Below are positions 1 to 9,701 of a stretch of 64,000 bases of DNA, one piece after another; the stretch's first letter is position 1; each line of letters begins with the position of its first letter. A program made the position numbers and the translations under genes. The notes under the pieces were generated by a model, which did no database searches, was not told the origin of the DNA, and was given only the letters and a program-made list of their open reading frames with translations. The stretch is taken from positions 1,324,590-1,388,589 of the forward strand of contig NZ_KB235904.1 of the NCBI RefSeq assembly GCF_000332155.1, written 5' to 3'. The DNA comes from Kamptonema formosum PCC 6407 (GTDB lineage Bacteria > Cyanobacteriota > Cyanobacteriia > Cyanobacteriales > Microcoleaceae).

Positions 1-308
1 CCCAACACGCCTAAAATATTTGAGGGATTGCCCCCAGTAACGCGAGTGAAAATGTTAGCAATACCGTTCGGATTGGCAAAATATGCTCCTCGCCCTTCAC
101 CTACATTAAATTCCCGGAAACTATGAAATAAATTGACACCACGATTTGCACCGCCTTCTATTCTGTCCGATGGTAAATTATTGATAGTTGCCGGAACTAT
201 GCGCGAACTTTCTGCACCTAAAGTATTATCTGGGATAATTTGAGCAAAGGCGGGGAAGGGAAATAGTAGTAAGAAAGCAAAAAATAGTGTAGAAGATTGG
301 CGGGGCAT
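1..308 (-). CDS. TpsA-type filamentous haemagglutinin/S-layer family exoprotein, N-terminal part (cut by window edge)
   Basis: The visible 102 residues begin MPRQSSTLFFAFLLLFPFPA, a typical Sec signal peptide ending in a small-residue A-x-A site before QIIPDN. Then comes the start of the TPS (haemagglutination-activity) secretion domain with SDRIEGGA, LFHSFREFNV and the conserved NPNGI and FTRVTGGNPSNILG motifs. This domain is recognised by a TpsB transporter for export across the outer membrane. The frame is open to the left edge, so the rest lies outside. It is almost identical over this stretch to the three complete paralogues that follow on the same strand, and starts 62 bp after the end of the next one, so it is the fourth member of a tandem array. 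Confidence 0.9.
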   Translation of the reverse strand, partial: MPRQSSTLFFAFLLLFPFPAFAQIIPDNTLGAESSRIVPATINNLPSDRIEGGANRGVNLFHSFREFNVGEGRGAYFANPNGIANIFTRVTGGNPSNILGVL

Positions 309-370
309 AGTTCAACTCCGTTAATTGAAATGATGAAAAAGCGATCGCATGACTAAAACCTATAAAGTAC

Positions 371-3277
371 CTATCGCGGTACACACGCACCCGTCGGCTT
401 CGGAACACGAGCAGAAGCACCATCACCTGAATTGTACGCTACAAGTCTTACTTGTCCTTGAGCATCCATTACCCAACCTTGAGCAGGGATAACTGCCTGT
501 GGCTGAATATCTATTTCTACTTTTTTATCTTCTACTTTTTGATCTTCTGCCTTGTGACTTCCAGTTGTCACTGGTTCCACCCAGTTTAACTGTCTAGAAT
601 CGTTGCTGAGGACATCATTAGGATTCGGTGGCACTCCTCCTTTACCAGTAATACTAAACTCATTTCCTCCCCCTTCTATGCAAGGATTAGCTGCAATTAA
701 AGTGCTGAGATCGACCACATTTTGGTCTAAGGTGACTAATCCTTGAGCGGGATTTACCCCAGTAGTGCTAAAAGTTACGGCTCCTTGTAATGCGGGGCCA
801 GCCTGTTGTGAAATGGCGGCAATATCGCTGGTGGAAAGTAAAGAAGTTGGATTCACTTGTAAAGCGGCAAATTCAGCGTTAGTTAGTCCTAAACTACTTC
901 TGGCTTGTTCGCGGTTAACAGTTGTAAAACCAAAGATATTCGGGACATTCACCGTAACTTGACCGCCTCTAGCAGTACGCGCATTAGCAGTAATATCGTT
1001 ATTTTCATTTGGTAAAGTCGCCAGAATATCACCCTGAATTCTGATATTTCCACCATCAGAAATACCTGCATCGGTGGTAATTCTACTCCCGCGTCGCAAC
1101 TGGATATCTTGCGCCTTGATATTAATATTTCCCCCACCACCAGAGTCGGTTGTACCGTCAATACTGGCTTTATTGTCTAGGGCAATTGAGTTAGCTACAA
1201 CATTAATATTGCCAGCCCTTCCCGTTCCCAAAGCCCGAACACTAACCGTTGCTCCATCCCGGACAGTCAATCGATTTACATTCAGATTCAATGAGCCAGC
1301 ATTCCCCGTAGCGTTGGGATTGAAAACACCATAAGCATTGCCAACCGAAGCCTCAATTCTACCGCTGAAGCCATCGTTACTCCCAATGCCTTGCACTTCT
1401 AAGCTAGAGGCATCAATTGTAATATCTCCTGCATCGACTGCACCCAAAGAAGCGGCAGAAATAAGACCCCCACCTCGCACAGTTAGTTTAGGTGTTGAGA
1501 GGCGGATATCTCCACCTCTACCAGAGCTTATAGCTTGAGTAACCAGAGAACTCGCGAAGCCCCCATTCCCCAAAACTCCAGACACGCCGCTCACATCTAT
1601 CGACTCTGAAGCTCTCACAGTTAAATTTCCTCCAGGCCCTCCGCTCGTAGAAAACAGGACTTGGCTAATAATTACACCCGTCGATAAACTAACTGAGGCT
1701 CCATCAGAAACAGTCAGCCGCTTAGTGTCAATGGTAATATCTCCGGCTTTCCCATTCCCATCGAAAGAGTTCGTGCCGATTAAAGTTTGCGCCGTACTTC
1801 CAGGTAGAATCCCTGACAATTCTACAGATTCACTCGCTTTAATCGCGATATTCCCCGATGCTCCATCACTGCGGGTGATGCTGACGAGATTGGAGCCATC
1901 GCGCATGATTAACCGTTGTGCGTCAATAGTTATGTTTCCGCTCTTACCGCTACTTCCACGATTTGTGCCGCTACTGAGCGCTGAACTGACGAGTTCGACG
2001 GTGTTAGCACGGATATTTATATTTCCGGCATTTGCAGCACTAAAGGTATTGGTACCGCCTGTTGCCCCATCGCGCAGCAGTAGCCATCCGGTGTCAATGT
2101 TAATCTCTCCGGCGGCTCCACTGCCAGCAGTACCAGCACTCAAAATAATTTGCGGGTCAAAAGGGTTGAACGCTCCAGAGGCTAGATATTCACTATAAAC
2201 CCGCTGATAGCCCTCAATTCCTAGTCCGATCATTTCTACTGAGTCAGTAGCGTGGATGTTCAAATCGCTTCCCATCCCATCTCCCAGTGTCGCTGGGATA
2301 ATTTGCGACCCTTTATCTATTCGCAAATTTTGGGCATTAATATTAATATCTCTACCATCAATATTTCCTAATGTCAATCCCAAAATTCCTGAACTACTGA
2401 CGGTGACATTTGAACCTCTGATGTCAATTTTGCCACCTCCTAATCCGCTGGTGTTTATAAATGCACCATTCATTTCAAGATTGCCGAAGTTCTGAATATT
2501 GTCATAGTTTAAATTCAGACCTAAAGCTGTTGGTTCAAATTGTACTAAACCGGGACTTTGGACACTTCCCAGTAATATTTGTCCGCTATAAGCTGTTAAA
2601 TTTCCACCTTGTAGTTGAATGTCTCCACCAATTAAGGCTAAGGTTTGACCGGGAGCTACTGCTAAACCAAGTTTATTAGAAACAGGAATTTCTATGGGCA
2701 ATGGCGGTAAGGTTGGTGTGGGGCCAATTGCTTGGGAAGTGTTGACAATTGTGCCGGGATTTTCTCTAAAGTTCAAACCTACAGGAATATTAATCGCTAA
2801 TAATGGCACTGCATTAGCATCGACCGCACTAAATTCAAAGCCATTATCAAAAAAGATTCCACTACCAGTAGAACCAATAAATGAACCCCGTAAGTCTAAC
2901 CGAGCATTGGGGCCAAATATAATTCCTCTGGGATTGAGTAAAAATAAATTAGCATTACCCTGTACTCCCAATACTCCTAAAATATTGGAAGGATTGCCCC
3001 CAGTCACGCGGGTAAAAATATTAATAATCCCATTGGGATTGGCAAAATATGCGCCGCGTCCTTCACCTACATTAAATTCGCGGAAACTGTGAAACAAACT
3101 GACACCACGATTAGCCCCGCCTTCGATTCTATCTGAGGGTAAATTGTTAATAGTTGCGGGAACTGTGCGCGAACTTTCTGCACCCAAGCTATTATCAGGG
3201 ACAATTTGAGCAAGAGCGGGGAAGGGAAACAGTAGTAATAAAGCAAAAAGTAGTGTAGAAGATTGGCAGTGCATCAT
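371..3277 (-). CDS. TpsA-type filamentous haemagglutinin/S-layer family exoprotein (968 aa)
   Basis: Predicted secreted surface protein of the two-partner secretion type. The ATG at 3277 (MMHC...) was chosen because the signal peptide (about residues 5-23, ending ALA-Q) follows directly; the frame is open further upstream but without a signal sequence. The TPS domain (about 25-150) has NPNG at 80-83 and NPRG at 115-118. The centre is a long beta-helix-like array of GNI/INI and LTVRDGA repeats. The C-terminus has the cyanobacterial block AANPC...EFSITGKGGVPPNP and ends KPTGACVPR. No clear Shine-Dalgarno precedes the start. It is flanked by paralogues 55 and 62 bp away, so probably co-transcribed from the TpsB gene near 11.5 kb. 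Ligand and function (adhesion, sheath, aggregation) are not visible from sequence. Confidence 0.93.
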   Translation of the reverse strand: MMHCQSSTLLFALLLLFPFPALAQIVPDNSLGAESSRTVPATINNLPSDRIEGGANRGVSLFHSFREFNVGEGRGAYFANPNGIINIFTRVTGGNPSNILGVLGVQGNANLFLLNPRGIIFGPNARLDLRGSFIGSTGSGIFFDNGFEFSAVDANAVPLLAINIPVGLNFRENPGTIVNTSQAIGPTPTLPPLPIEIPVSNKLGLAVAPGQTLALIGGDIQLQGGNLTAYSGQILLGSVQSPGLVQFEPTALGLNLNYDNIQNFGNLEMNGAFINTSGLGGGKIDIRGSNVTVSSSGILGLTLGNIDGRDININAQNLRIDKGSQIIPATLGDGMGSDLNIHATDSVEMIGLGIEGYQRVYSEYLASGAFNPFDPQIILSAGTAGSGAAGEINIDTGWLLLRDGATGGTNTFSAANAGNINIRANTVELVSSALSSGTNRGSSGKSGNITIDAQRLIMRDGSNLVSITRSDGASGNIAIKASESVELSGILPGSTAQTLIGTNSFDGNGKAGDITIDTKRLTVSDGASVSLSTGVIISQVLFSTSGGPGGNLTVRASESIDVSGVSGVLGNGGFASSLVTQAISSGRGGDIRLSTPKLTVRGGGLISAASLGAVDAGDITIDASSLEVQGIGSNDGFSGRIEASVGNAYGVFNPNATGNAGSLNLNVNRLTVRDGATVSVRALGTGRAGNINVVANSIALDNKASIDGTTDSGGGGNINIKAQDIQLRRGSRITTDAGISDGGNIRIQGDILATLPNENNDITANARTARGGQVTVNVPNIFGFTTVNREQARSSLGLTNAEFAALQVNPTSLLSTSDIAAISQQAGPALQGAVTFSTTGVNPAQGLVTLDQNVVDLSTLIAANPCIEGGGNEFSITGKGGVPPNPNDVLSNDSRQLNWVEPVTTGSHKAEDQKVEDKKVEIDIQPQAVIPAQGWVMDAQGQVRLVAYNSGDGASARVPKPTGACVPR

Positions 3278-3332
3278 TGCAATTAAGTTAATTTGTATGG
3301 GAAAAACAAAGTCAGCAAAACTGAAAGAGTAC

Positions 3333-6224
3333 CTATCGAGGTACGCAAACACCTGTAGGTTTCGGACTGCGAGTAGAAGCACCACCACCCGAATTGTACG
3401 CTACCAGTGTGACTTGTCCTCGAGCATCCATCACCCAACCTTGAGCAGGAATAACTGCCTGCGGCTTTATTTCTATTTCGGGACTTTTAACTTCTGCCTT
3501 GTGACTTCCATTTGCCACTGGTTCTACCCAATTAAACTGAGCAGAATCGTTGCTGAGGACATCATTAGGGTTAGGTGGCACTCCTCCTTTACCAGTAATA
3601 CTAAACTCGCTTCCTGCCCCTTCCGTGCAGGGATTAGCCGCAATTAATGTCGCAGAATCGACCACATTTTGCGGTAATACTGCTAACCCAGAAGCTGGAT
3701 TGACACCAGTAGTGCTAAACGTTACCGCCCCTTGTAAAGCGGGGCCAGCCTGTTGAGAAATAGCCGCAATATCGCTAGTATCAATTAAAGAAGTTGGATT
3801 CACTTGTAAAGCGGCAAATTCAGCGTCAGTTAGTCCTAAACTACTTCTGGCTTGTTCGCGATTAACAGTTGTAAAACCAAAGATATTGGGTACATTCACT
3901 GTAACTTGACCGCCCCTAGCTGTGCGAGCATTAGCAGTAATATCGTTATTTTCATTTGGTAAAGTAGCCAGAATATCACCCTGAATCCTGATATTGCCAC
4001 CATCAGAAATACCCGCATCAGTGGTAATTCTACTCCCGCGTCGCAACTGGATATCTTGCGCCTTGATATTAATATTTCCCCCACCGCCAGAGTCAGTTGT
4101 ACCGTCAATATTCGCTTTGTTATCCAAGGCAATTGAGTCAGCTACAACATTAATATTTCCCGCCCTTCCCCTTCCTAAAGACTGAACGCTAACCGTTGCC
4201 CCATCCCGGACAATCAATCGATTCGTATTCAAATTCAACGAGCCAGCATTCCCCGTAGCGTTGGGATTGACAATAATAGAAAAACTGCCAGCCGAAGCCT
4301 CAATTCTACTTGCAAAACGACCGTTACTTCCCGCGCCTTGAACTTCGATGCGATCGGCATCAATTGTAATATTTCCGGCATCTACTGCACCCAACGAAGC
4401 CGCAGAAATAATCCCCCCATTCCGCAGATTGAGTATGGGCGTAGAGAGGTAGATATCTCCACCCCGACCAGAACTTGAAGTTTGAGTAGCTAGAGCACTG
4501 GCTCCGAATCCTACATTTCCCAAAACTCCAGACACGCCGCTTACTTCTATCGACTCGGAAGCTCTCACAGTTAAATTTCCTCCTAGCCCCCCATTCCTAG
4601 AAAACACGACTTGCCCAATAACTGCACCCGTTGATAAACTAATTGAGGCTCCATCAGTAACAGTTAGCCGCTTAGTGTCGATGGTAATATCCCCAGCTTT
4701 CCCATTGCCATCAAAAGAGTTTGTACCCATACGAGTTTGCGCGGCACTTCCAGAAATACCCCCCGATAATTCTACTGATTCAGTTGTTTTAATCGTGATA
4801 TTTCCCGATGCTCCATCGCTGCGGCTGATGCTAACCAAACCACCAGCATCGCGTATGATTAACCGTTCTGCCTCAATATTAATGCTGCCGCCAGAGCCGG
4901 TACTTTTCTTAGTTGTTCCATTATTGATTGCTGAACTGACAAGCTCAAAGGTGTTAGCGCGGACATTCAGATTTCCCCCATTTCCAGCAGCGAGGGTAGC
5001 ACTACCGCCCACCACGCCATCCCGCAGCAGCAACCGTCCGGTATTGATATTAATCTCTCCAGCGGCTCCATTGCCCACAGTACCACTATTAATTACAATT
5101 TGGGGATCGAAGGGGTTGAGAGTTCCAGATAATATGTATTGGGTATAAAATCGCTGATAGCCTCCTATTCCCAACCCAACCATTTCTACTGAGTCAGTAG
5201 CGCGGATATTAATATTACTCCCCATTCCATCTCCCAAAGTTGAAGTAAGAATTTGCGCTCCTTTATCTACTCGTAAATTGTCAGCATTAATGTCAATTCC
5301 TCTACCATCAACATCTCCTAGTGTCAAGCTATAAATTCCCGAACTGCTGATGTTGATATTTGAACCTCTGATGTCAATTTTGCCACCTCCTAATCCACTG
5401 GTATTGATAAGTGCCTCATTCATTTCAATATTGCCAAAATTCTGAATATTGCTGTAGTCTAAATTTAGAGCTAAAGCCGTTGGTTCAAATTGCACTAAAC
5501 CGGGACTTTTCACACTTCCCAATAATATTTGTCCGGTATAAGCTGTTAAGTTTCCACCTTGTAGTTGAATATCTCCACCAATTAATGCTAAAGTTTGACC
5601 TGGATCTACTGCCAAACCAAGTTTGTTAGAAACAGGAATTTCTATGGGCAATGGCGGTAAGGTTGGTGTGGGGCCAATTGCTTGGGAAGAGTTGACAATT
5701 GTGCCGGGATTTTCTCTAAATCTCAAACCTAAAGGAATATTGATCGCTAACAATGGCACTGCATTAGAATTAGCGGCGCTGAATTCAAAGTTATTATCAA
5801 AAAGAATGCTGCTGGCAGTTGAACCGATAAATGAGCCGCGTAAATCTAATCTCGCATTGGGGCCGAAGACAATCCCTTTGGGATTAAGTAAGAATAAGTT
5901 AGCATTGCCTTGCACTCCTAATGTTCCTAAAATATTGGAAGGATTTCCCCCGGTAACGCGAGTGAAAATGTTAGCAATACCGTTCGGATTGGCAAAATAT
6001 GCTCCTCTGCCTTCACCGATGTTAAATTCTTGAAAACTGTGAAATAATTTAGGGCCACGAGTTGCACCGCCTTCTATTCTGTCCGATGGTAAATTATTGA
6101 TAGTTGCGGGAACTGTGCGCGAACTTTCTCCACCTAAACTATTATCGGGAATAATTTGAGCAATAGCGGGGAAAGGCAATAGTAGTAATAACCCAAAAAT
6201 TAGGGCGGAAGATTTATGAGCCAT
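3333..6224 (-). CDS. TpsA-type filamentous haemagglutinin/S-layer family exoprotein (963 aa)
   Basis: Third member of the array reading from the left edge. The signal peptide is MAHKSSALIFGLLLLLPFPA followed by IAQ. The TPS domain, beta-helix repeats and C-terminal block (AANPC...SITGKGGVPPNPNDVLSN, ending KPTGVCVPR) match its neighbours. Its last 250 or so residues are almost identical to those of the gene at 371-3277, also at DNA level (compare 1061-1160 with 4011-4110), whereas central segments such as GYQRFYTQYILSG differ. That pattern fits recent duplication with gene conversion. The 148 bp on its 5' side hold a fold-back repeat. Confidence 0.93.
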   Translation of the reverse strand: MAHKSSALIFGLLLLLPFPAIAQIIPDNSLGGESSRTVPATINNLPSDRIEGGATRGPKLFHSFQEFNIGEGRGAYFANPNGIANIFTRVTGGNPSNILGTLGVQGNANLFLLNPKGIVFGPNARLDLRGSFIGSTASSILFDNNFEFSAANSNAVPLLAINIPLGLRFRENPGTIVNSSQAIGPTPTLPPLPIEIPVSNKLGLAVDPGQTLALIGGDIQLQGGNLTAYTGQILLGSVKSPGLVQFEPTALALNLDYSNIQNFGNIEMNEALINTSGLGGGKIDIRGSNINISSSGIYSLTLGDVDGRGIDINADNLRVDKGAQILTSTLGDGMGSNINIRATDSVEMVGLGIGGYQRFYTQYILSGTLNPFDPQIVINSGTVGNGAAGEININTGRLLLRDGVVGGSATLAAGNGGNLNVRANTFELVSSAINNGTTKKSTGSGGSINIEAERLIIRDAGGLVSISRSDGASGNITIKTTESVELSGGISGSAAQTRMGTNSFDGNGKAGDITIDTKRLTVTDGASISLSTGAVIGQVVFSRNGGLGGNLTVRASESIEVSGVSGVLGNVGFGASALATQTSSSGRGGDIYLSTPILNLRNGGIISAASLGAVDAGNITIDADRIEVQGAGSNGRFASRIEASAGSFSIIVNPNATGNAGSLNLNTNRLIVRDGATVSVQSLGRGRAGNINVVADSIALDNKANIDGTTDSGGGGNINIKAQDIQLRRGSRITTDAGISDGGNIRIQGDILATLPNENNDITANARTARGGQVTVNVPNIFGFTTVNREQARSSLGLTDAEFAALQVNPTSLIDTSDIAAISQQAGPALQGAVTFSTTGVNPASGLAVLPQNVVDSATLIAANPCTEGAGSEFSITGKGGVPPNPNDVLSNDSAQFNWVEPVANGSHKAEVKSPEIEIKPQAVIPAQGWVMDARGQVTLVAYNSGGGASTRSPKPTGVCVPR

Positions 6225-6280
6225 CTTTTCATTACTGTTAATTTAGTATTCACAAAAAGACTGTAGATATCTAAAACAGG

Positions 6281-6366
6281 ACTTACGCACGATCGCACTA
6301 CGGCCGCCAACAGGCGCGGTATTGTCACCGCTAGGTTGGCGGCGTTACAGATAGTTTTGCGTAAGT
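6281..6366. repeat. Nested fold-back (MITE-like) element
   Basis: ACTTACGCA at 6281-6289 is the exact reverse complement of TGCGTAAGT at 6358-6366. Inside it GCCGCCAAC (6303-6311) pairs with GTTGGCGGC (6335-6343). The unit sits between two tpsA genes. A related fold-back with the same end motif lies at 17448-17516, and a single copy of the end motif is at 63179-63187, so this is a dispersed family. It codes for nothing. Confidence 0.7.
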
Positions 6367-6372
6367 TTTGGC

Positions 6373-9261
6373 CTATCGAGGTACGCAAACACCCGTCGGT
6401 TTCGGACTGCGAGCAGAAGCACCACCACCCGAATTGTACGCTACAAGTGTGACTTGTCCTCGAGCATCCATCACCCAACCTTGAGCAGGAATAACTGCCT
6501 GTGGCTTTATTTCTCTTTCGGGACTTTTAACTTCTGCCTTGTGACTTCCAGTTGCCACTGGTTCCACCCAGTTTAACTGTCTAGAATTGTTACTGAGGAC
6601 ATCATTAGGGTTCGGTGGTACTCCTCCTTTACCAGTAATAGTAAACTCATTTCCTTCCCCTTCTATGCAGGGATTAGCGGCGATTAATGTGGTTGGGTCA
6701 ACTACATTTTGCGGCAAAGCTACCAATCCTTGAGCCGGATTCACCCCAGTAGTGCTAAATGTCACCGCCCCTTGTAATGCGGGCCCAGACTGTTGAGAAA
6801 TCGCCGCAATATCGCTAGTAGCAATTAAAGAAGTTGGATTGACTTGTAAAGCTGCAAATTCAGCATCAGTTAGTCCTAAACTACTTCTGGCTTGTTCGCG
6901 GGTAACTGCTGTAAAACCAAAGATATTCGGGACATTTACTGTAACTTGCCCTCCCCTAGCAGTACGCGCATTAGCAGTAATATCGTTGTTTTCATTTGGT
7001 AAAGTAGCCAAAACATCGCTATTAATCCTGATATTTCCACCGTCAGAACTACCTGCATCTGTTGTAATTATGCTACCCCGCCGCAACTGAATGTCTCGCG
7101 CTTGGAGATTAATATTTGCCCCTGTACCAGACACGGTAGTACCATCAATTATGGCTTTATTGTCAAGCGCGATCGAGTCTGCAACCACGTTAATATTGCC
7201 AGCCCTACCTGTTCCTGAAGATTGAACATTAACCACTGCACTATCCCGAAGAATCAATTGACTAGCATTCAAATTCAACGAGCCTGCATTTCCAGTAGTA
7301 TTGGGATTGACAGCATTAAATGCTCTACCAGCCGAGGCCTCAATTCCACTCCTCAACCGACTGTTACTCCCGATGCCTCGTACTTCTAAGCGATCGGCAT
7401 TAATTGTAATATCTCCCGCATTTGCTGCGCCCAAGGAAGCCGCAGAAATAACGCCGCCATTCTGCACAGTTAGTTTAGGTGTTGACAGGCGAATATCTCC
7501 ACCTCTACCAGAACTTGCAGTTTGAGTAACAAAAGAACTTGCTACATAACCCGCATTCCCCAAAAATCTTGACTCGCCGCTTACTTCTATAGACTCGGAG
7601 GCTTTCACGGTTAAATTTCCTCCCGTCCCGCCATTTGTAGAAAACACGACTTCGCCAAAAATTGCACCCGTCGTTAAACTAATTGTGGCTCCATTAGAAA
7701 CACTCAGCCGCTTAGTGTCGATGCTAATATCCCCACCTGTTCCATTTCCCTGAAAAGTATTCGTGCCAATCCGAGTTTGACCTAAACCTACAGGAAGACT
7801 CCCCGACAATTCCACAGATTCAGAAGCTTTAATGGCGATATTCCCCGATGCTCCATCACTAAGGCTGAAGCTGGCGAAAGCACCGCCATCGCGCAGTATT
7901 AATCGTTCGGCTTCCACAGTAATATTTCCGCCTTGACCAGTGGTTGCGTTCGTTGTGCCGTTATAGAGCGCCGAACTGACGAGTTCGACGGTGTTGGCGC
8001 GGATAGTCAGATTTCCGCCATTGCCAGCACCAAAGGTGGGGGCACCGGCCACTACCCCATTGCTCATCAACAGCCGTCCGGCTTCAATGTTAATATCTCC
8101 TGCTCCTCCACTGCCAATAGCGCTAGTAAAGAGAACGATTTGCGAAATGAAGGGGTTGCCTGTTCCTGATGTCTGAAAACTTTCTGTAAGCTGCTGATAG
8201 CCCTCAATTCCCAACCCGGTCATTTCTACTGAGTCAGTAGCGCGGATGTTGATATTGCTCCCTTTTCCCTCTCCTAGTGTTGTGGTGAAAATTTGCGATC
8301 CCTGCTGTAGTCGCAAGTTTTGGGCATTGATGTCGATGCCTCTACCATCAAGATTTCCTAGTGTCAGTCCATAAATTCCTGAACTACTGAGAGTGATATT
8401 TGCACCCCTGATGTCAACTTTTCCTCCTCCTAATCCGCTGGTATTGAGCAATGAACTGTTCATGTCAATATTGCCGAAGTCCTGAATATCTCCATAGTTT
8501 AAATTCAGACCTAAAGCGGTTGGTTCAAATTCTACTAAACCTGAACTCTTGACACTTCCGAGTAATATTTGTCCGGTACTGGCAGTAGCAATACCGCCGT
8601 TGAATTGGATATTTCCCCCTACTAGGGCTAAGGTTTGACCGGGGTCTACTGCTAAACCAATATTATCAAAAATTGGTACTGGTAGAGGAAGGTCAGGCGG
8701 TGAGGGGTTAGGAGCAATTGATTGGTTAATAATTGCGCCAGGATTTTCGCGAAATCTTAAACCCACAGGAATATTAATTGCTAATAAGGGTACTGTATTA
8801 GAATTAGCGGCGCTAAATTCAAAGCCATTATCAAATAAAATACCGCTACCAGTTGAAGCGATAAATGAGCCGCGTAAGTCTAACCTTGCATTGGGGCCGA
8901 AGACAATTCCTCTGGGATTAAGTAAGAATAAGTTAGCATTGCCTTGGACTCCCAATATTCCTAAAATATTAGAAGGATTACCACCAGTAACGCGAGTAAA
9001 AATGTTAGTAATGCCATTAGGGTTGGCAAAATATGCTCCTCTACCTTCACCGACGTTAAATTCTTGGAAACTGTGAAATAAGTGAGGGCCACGAGTTGCA
9101 CCGCCTTCTATTCTGTCCGATGGTAAATTATTGATAGTTGCGGGAACTGTGCGCGAACTTTCTGTACCTAAACTATTATCTGGGATGATTTGAGCGATGG
9201 CTGGGAAAGGAAAAAGCAGTAGGAATGCAAAAATTAGGGTGGAAGAGGGACGGGGCATCAT
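6373..9261 (-). CDS. TpsA-type filamentous haemagglutinin/S-layer family exoprotein (962 aa)
   Basis: First TpsA gene after the TpsB gene. The signal peptide starts MMPRPSSTLIFAFLLLFPFP; the ATG at 9261 lies directly before it. The TPS domain carries NPNGITNIFTRVTGGNPSNILG and LFLLNPRGIVFGPNA, followed by beta-helix repeats and the C-terminal ANPC...FTITGKGGVPPNP block. It is the most diverged of the three complete copies: the segment after the TPS domain reads SIAPNPSPPDLPLPVPIFDN where the other two read ETP-like PTLPPLPIEIPVSN, and the late beta-helix differs too. The signal peptide and terminal blocks are still near-identical to the others. Confidence 0.93.
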   Translation of the reverse strand: MMPRPSSTLIFAFLLLFPFPAIAQIIPDNSLGTESSRTVPATINNLPSDRIEGGATRGPHLFHSFQEFNVGEGRGAYFANPNGITNIFTRVTGGNPSNILGILGVQGNANLFLLNPRGIVFGPNARLDLRGSFIASTGSGILFDNGFEFSAANSNTVPLLAINIPVGLRFRENPGAIINQSIAPNPSPPDLPLPVPIFDNIGLAVDPGQTLALVGGNIQFNGGIATASTGQILLGSVKSSGLVEFEPTALGLNLNYGDIQDFGNIDMNSSLLNTSGLGGGKVDIRGANITLSSSGIYGLTLGNLDGRGIDINAQNLRLQQGSQIFTTTLGEGKGSNINIRATDSVEMTGLGIEGYQQLTESFQTSGTGNPFISQIVLFTSAIGSGGAGDINIEAGRLLMSNGVVAGAPTFGAGNGGNLTIRANTVELVSSALYNGTTNATTGQGGNITVEAERLILRDGGAFASFSLSDGASGNIAIKASESVELSGSLPVGLGQTRIGTNTFQGNGTGGDISIDTKRLSVSNGATISLTTGAIFGEVVFSTNGGTGGNLTVKASESIEVSGESRFLGNAGYVASSFVTQTASSGRGGDIRLSTPKLTVQNGGVISAASLGAANAGDITINADRLEVRGIGSNSRLRSGIEASAGRAFNAVNPNTTGNAGSLNLNASQLILRDSAVVNVQSSGTGRAGNINVVADSIALDNKAIIDGTTVSGTGANINLQARDIQLRRGSIITTDAGSSDGGNIRINSDVLATLPNENNDITANARTARGGQVTVNVPNIFGFTAVTREQARSSLGLTDAEFAALQVNPTSLIATSDIAAISQQSGPALQGAVTFSTTGVNPAQGLVALPQNVVDPTTLIAANPCIEGEGNEFTITGKGGVPPNPNDVLSNNSRQLNWVEPVATGSHKAEVKSPEREIKPQAVIPAQGWVMDARGQVTLVAYNSGGGASARSPKPTGVCVPR

Positions 9262-9338
9262 TCAAATCCTGTTAATTGGTGATTAGGAGTAGAGCGAGCG
9301 CTGCGAGTGTAACAATACTGCACTTTCTAGGTAAGTGA

Positions 9339-9417
9339 AGTACAGAGAAACCGGGTTTCTTAAAGAAAACCGATTTCTAGCGAGAAATCCAGCAGAAACC
9401 CGGTTTCTGTGGTGTAC
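9339..9417. repeat. Fold-back repeat with AGAAACC...GGTTTCT arms
   Basis: AGAAACCGGGTTTCT (9346-9360) faces AGAAACCCGGTTTCT (9394-9408); each arm is itself nearly palindromic, and outer bases AGTACA/TGTACT extend the pairing. A relative lies at 63102-63168. It lies in the 440-bp gap between the tpsB and tpsA genes, where no gene was seen. A 91-codon open frame over this stretch is made only of repeat sequence. Confidence 0.65.
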
Positions 9418-9469
9418 TTTATCAATCTGAAATCCGCTGTATTTCAGGGAGCATCGGAATGGTATGGGC

Positions 9470-9525
9470 GGGGCGGGTTTATAAGATTTGTCGATACCTA
9501 GCAAATATCCCGGCGAACCCGCCCC
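9470..9525. repeat. Short inverted repeat GGGGCGGGTT/AACCCGCCCC
   Basis: A 10-bp perfect inverted repeat (9470-9479 and 9516-9525) encloses an AT-richer centre. It lies beside the preceding fold-back element in the same tpsB-tpsA gap. It could form a stem-loop in a read-through transcript, but there is no T-tract and no reason to call it a terminator. Confidence 0.5.
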
Positions 9526-9701
9526 TACAGAACTTAACATCATACAATTCCGAATCAAACGGATTTGATATGAAACGATAGCAGCACCCGTCTACAAAAA
9601 TTAGTCTCAACTTTCTCTATAGAGTGTCCCGATCGCTTAATAAAAGTGACCGAGGATGACTTTTTACTCGACAGAAAAAGAGAGATTGAAAGGCAAAGTA
9701 G

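Noticed and set aside
765-9076. Many plus-strand frames of 60-160 codons across the tpsA genes
   Set aside because: Antisense shadows of the repetitive, A-rich coding strands; the same false frames recur at the same place in each paralogue.
9283-9558. A 91-codon open frame in the tpsB-tpsA gap
   Set aside because: It consists of fold-back repeat sequence (AAACCCGGTTTC and GGGGCGGG words) and has no protein-like features.
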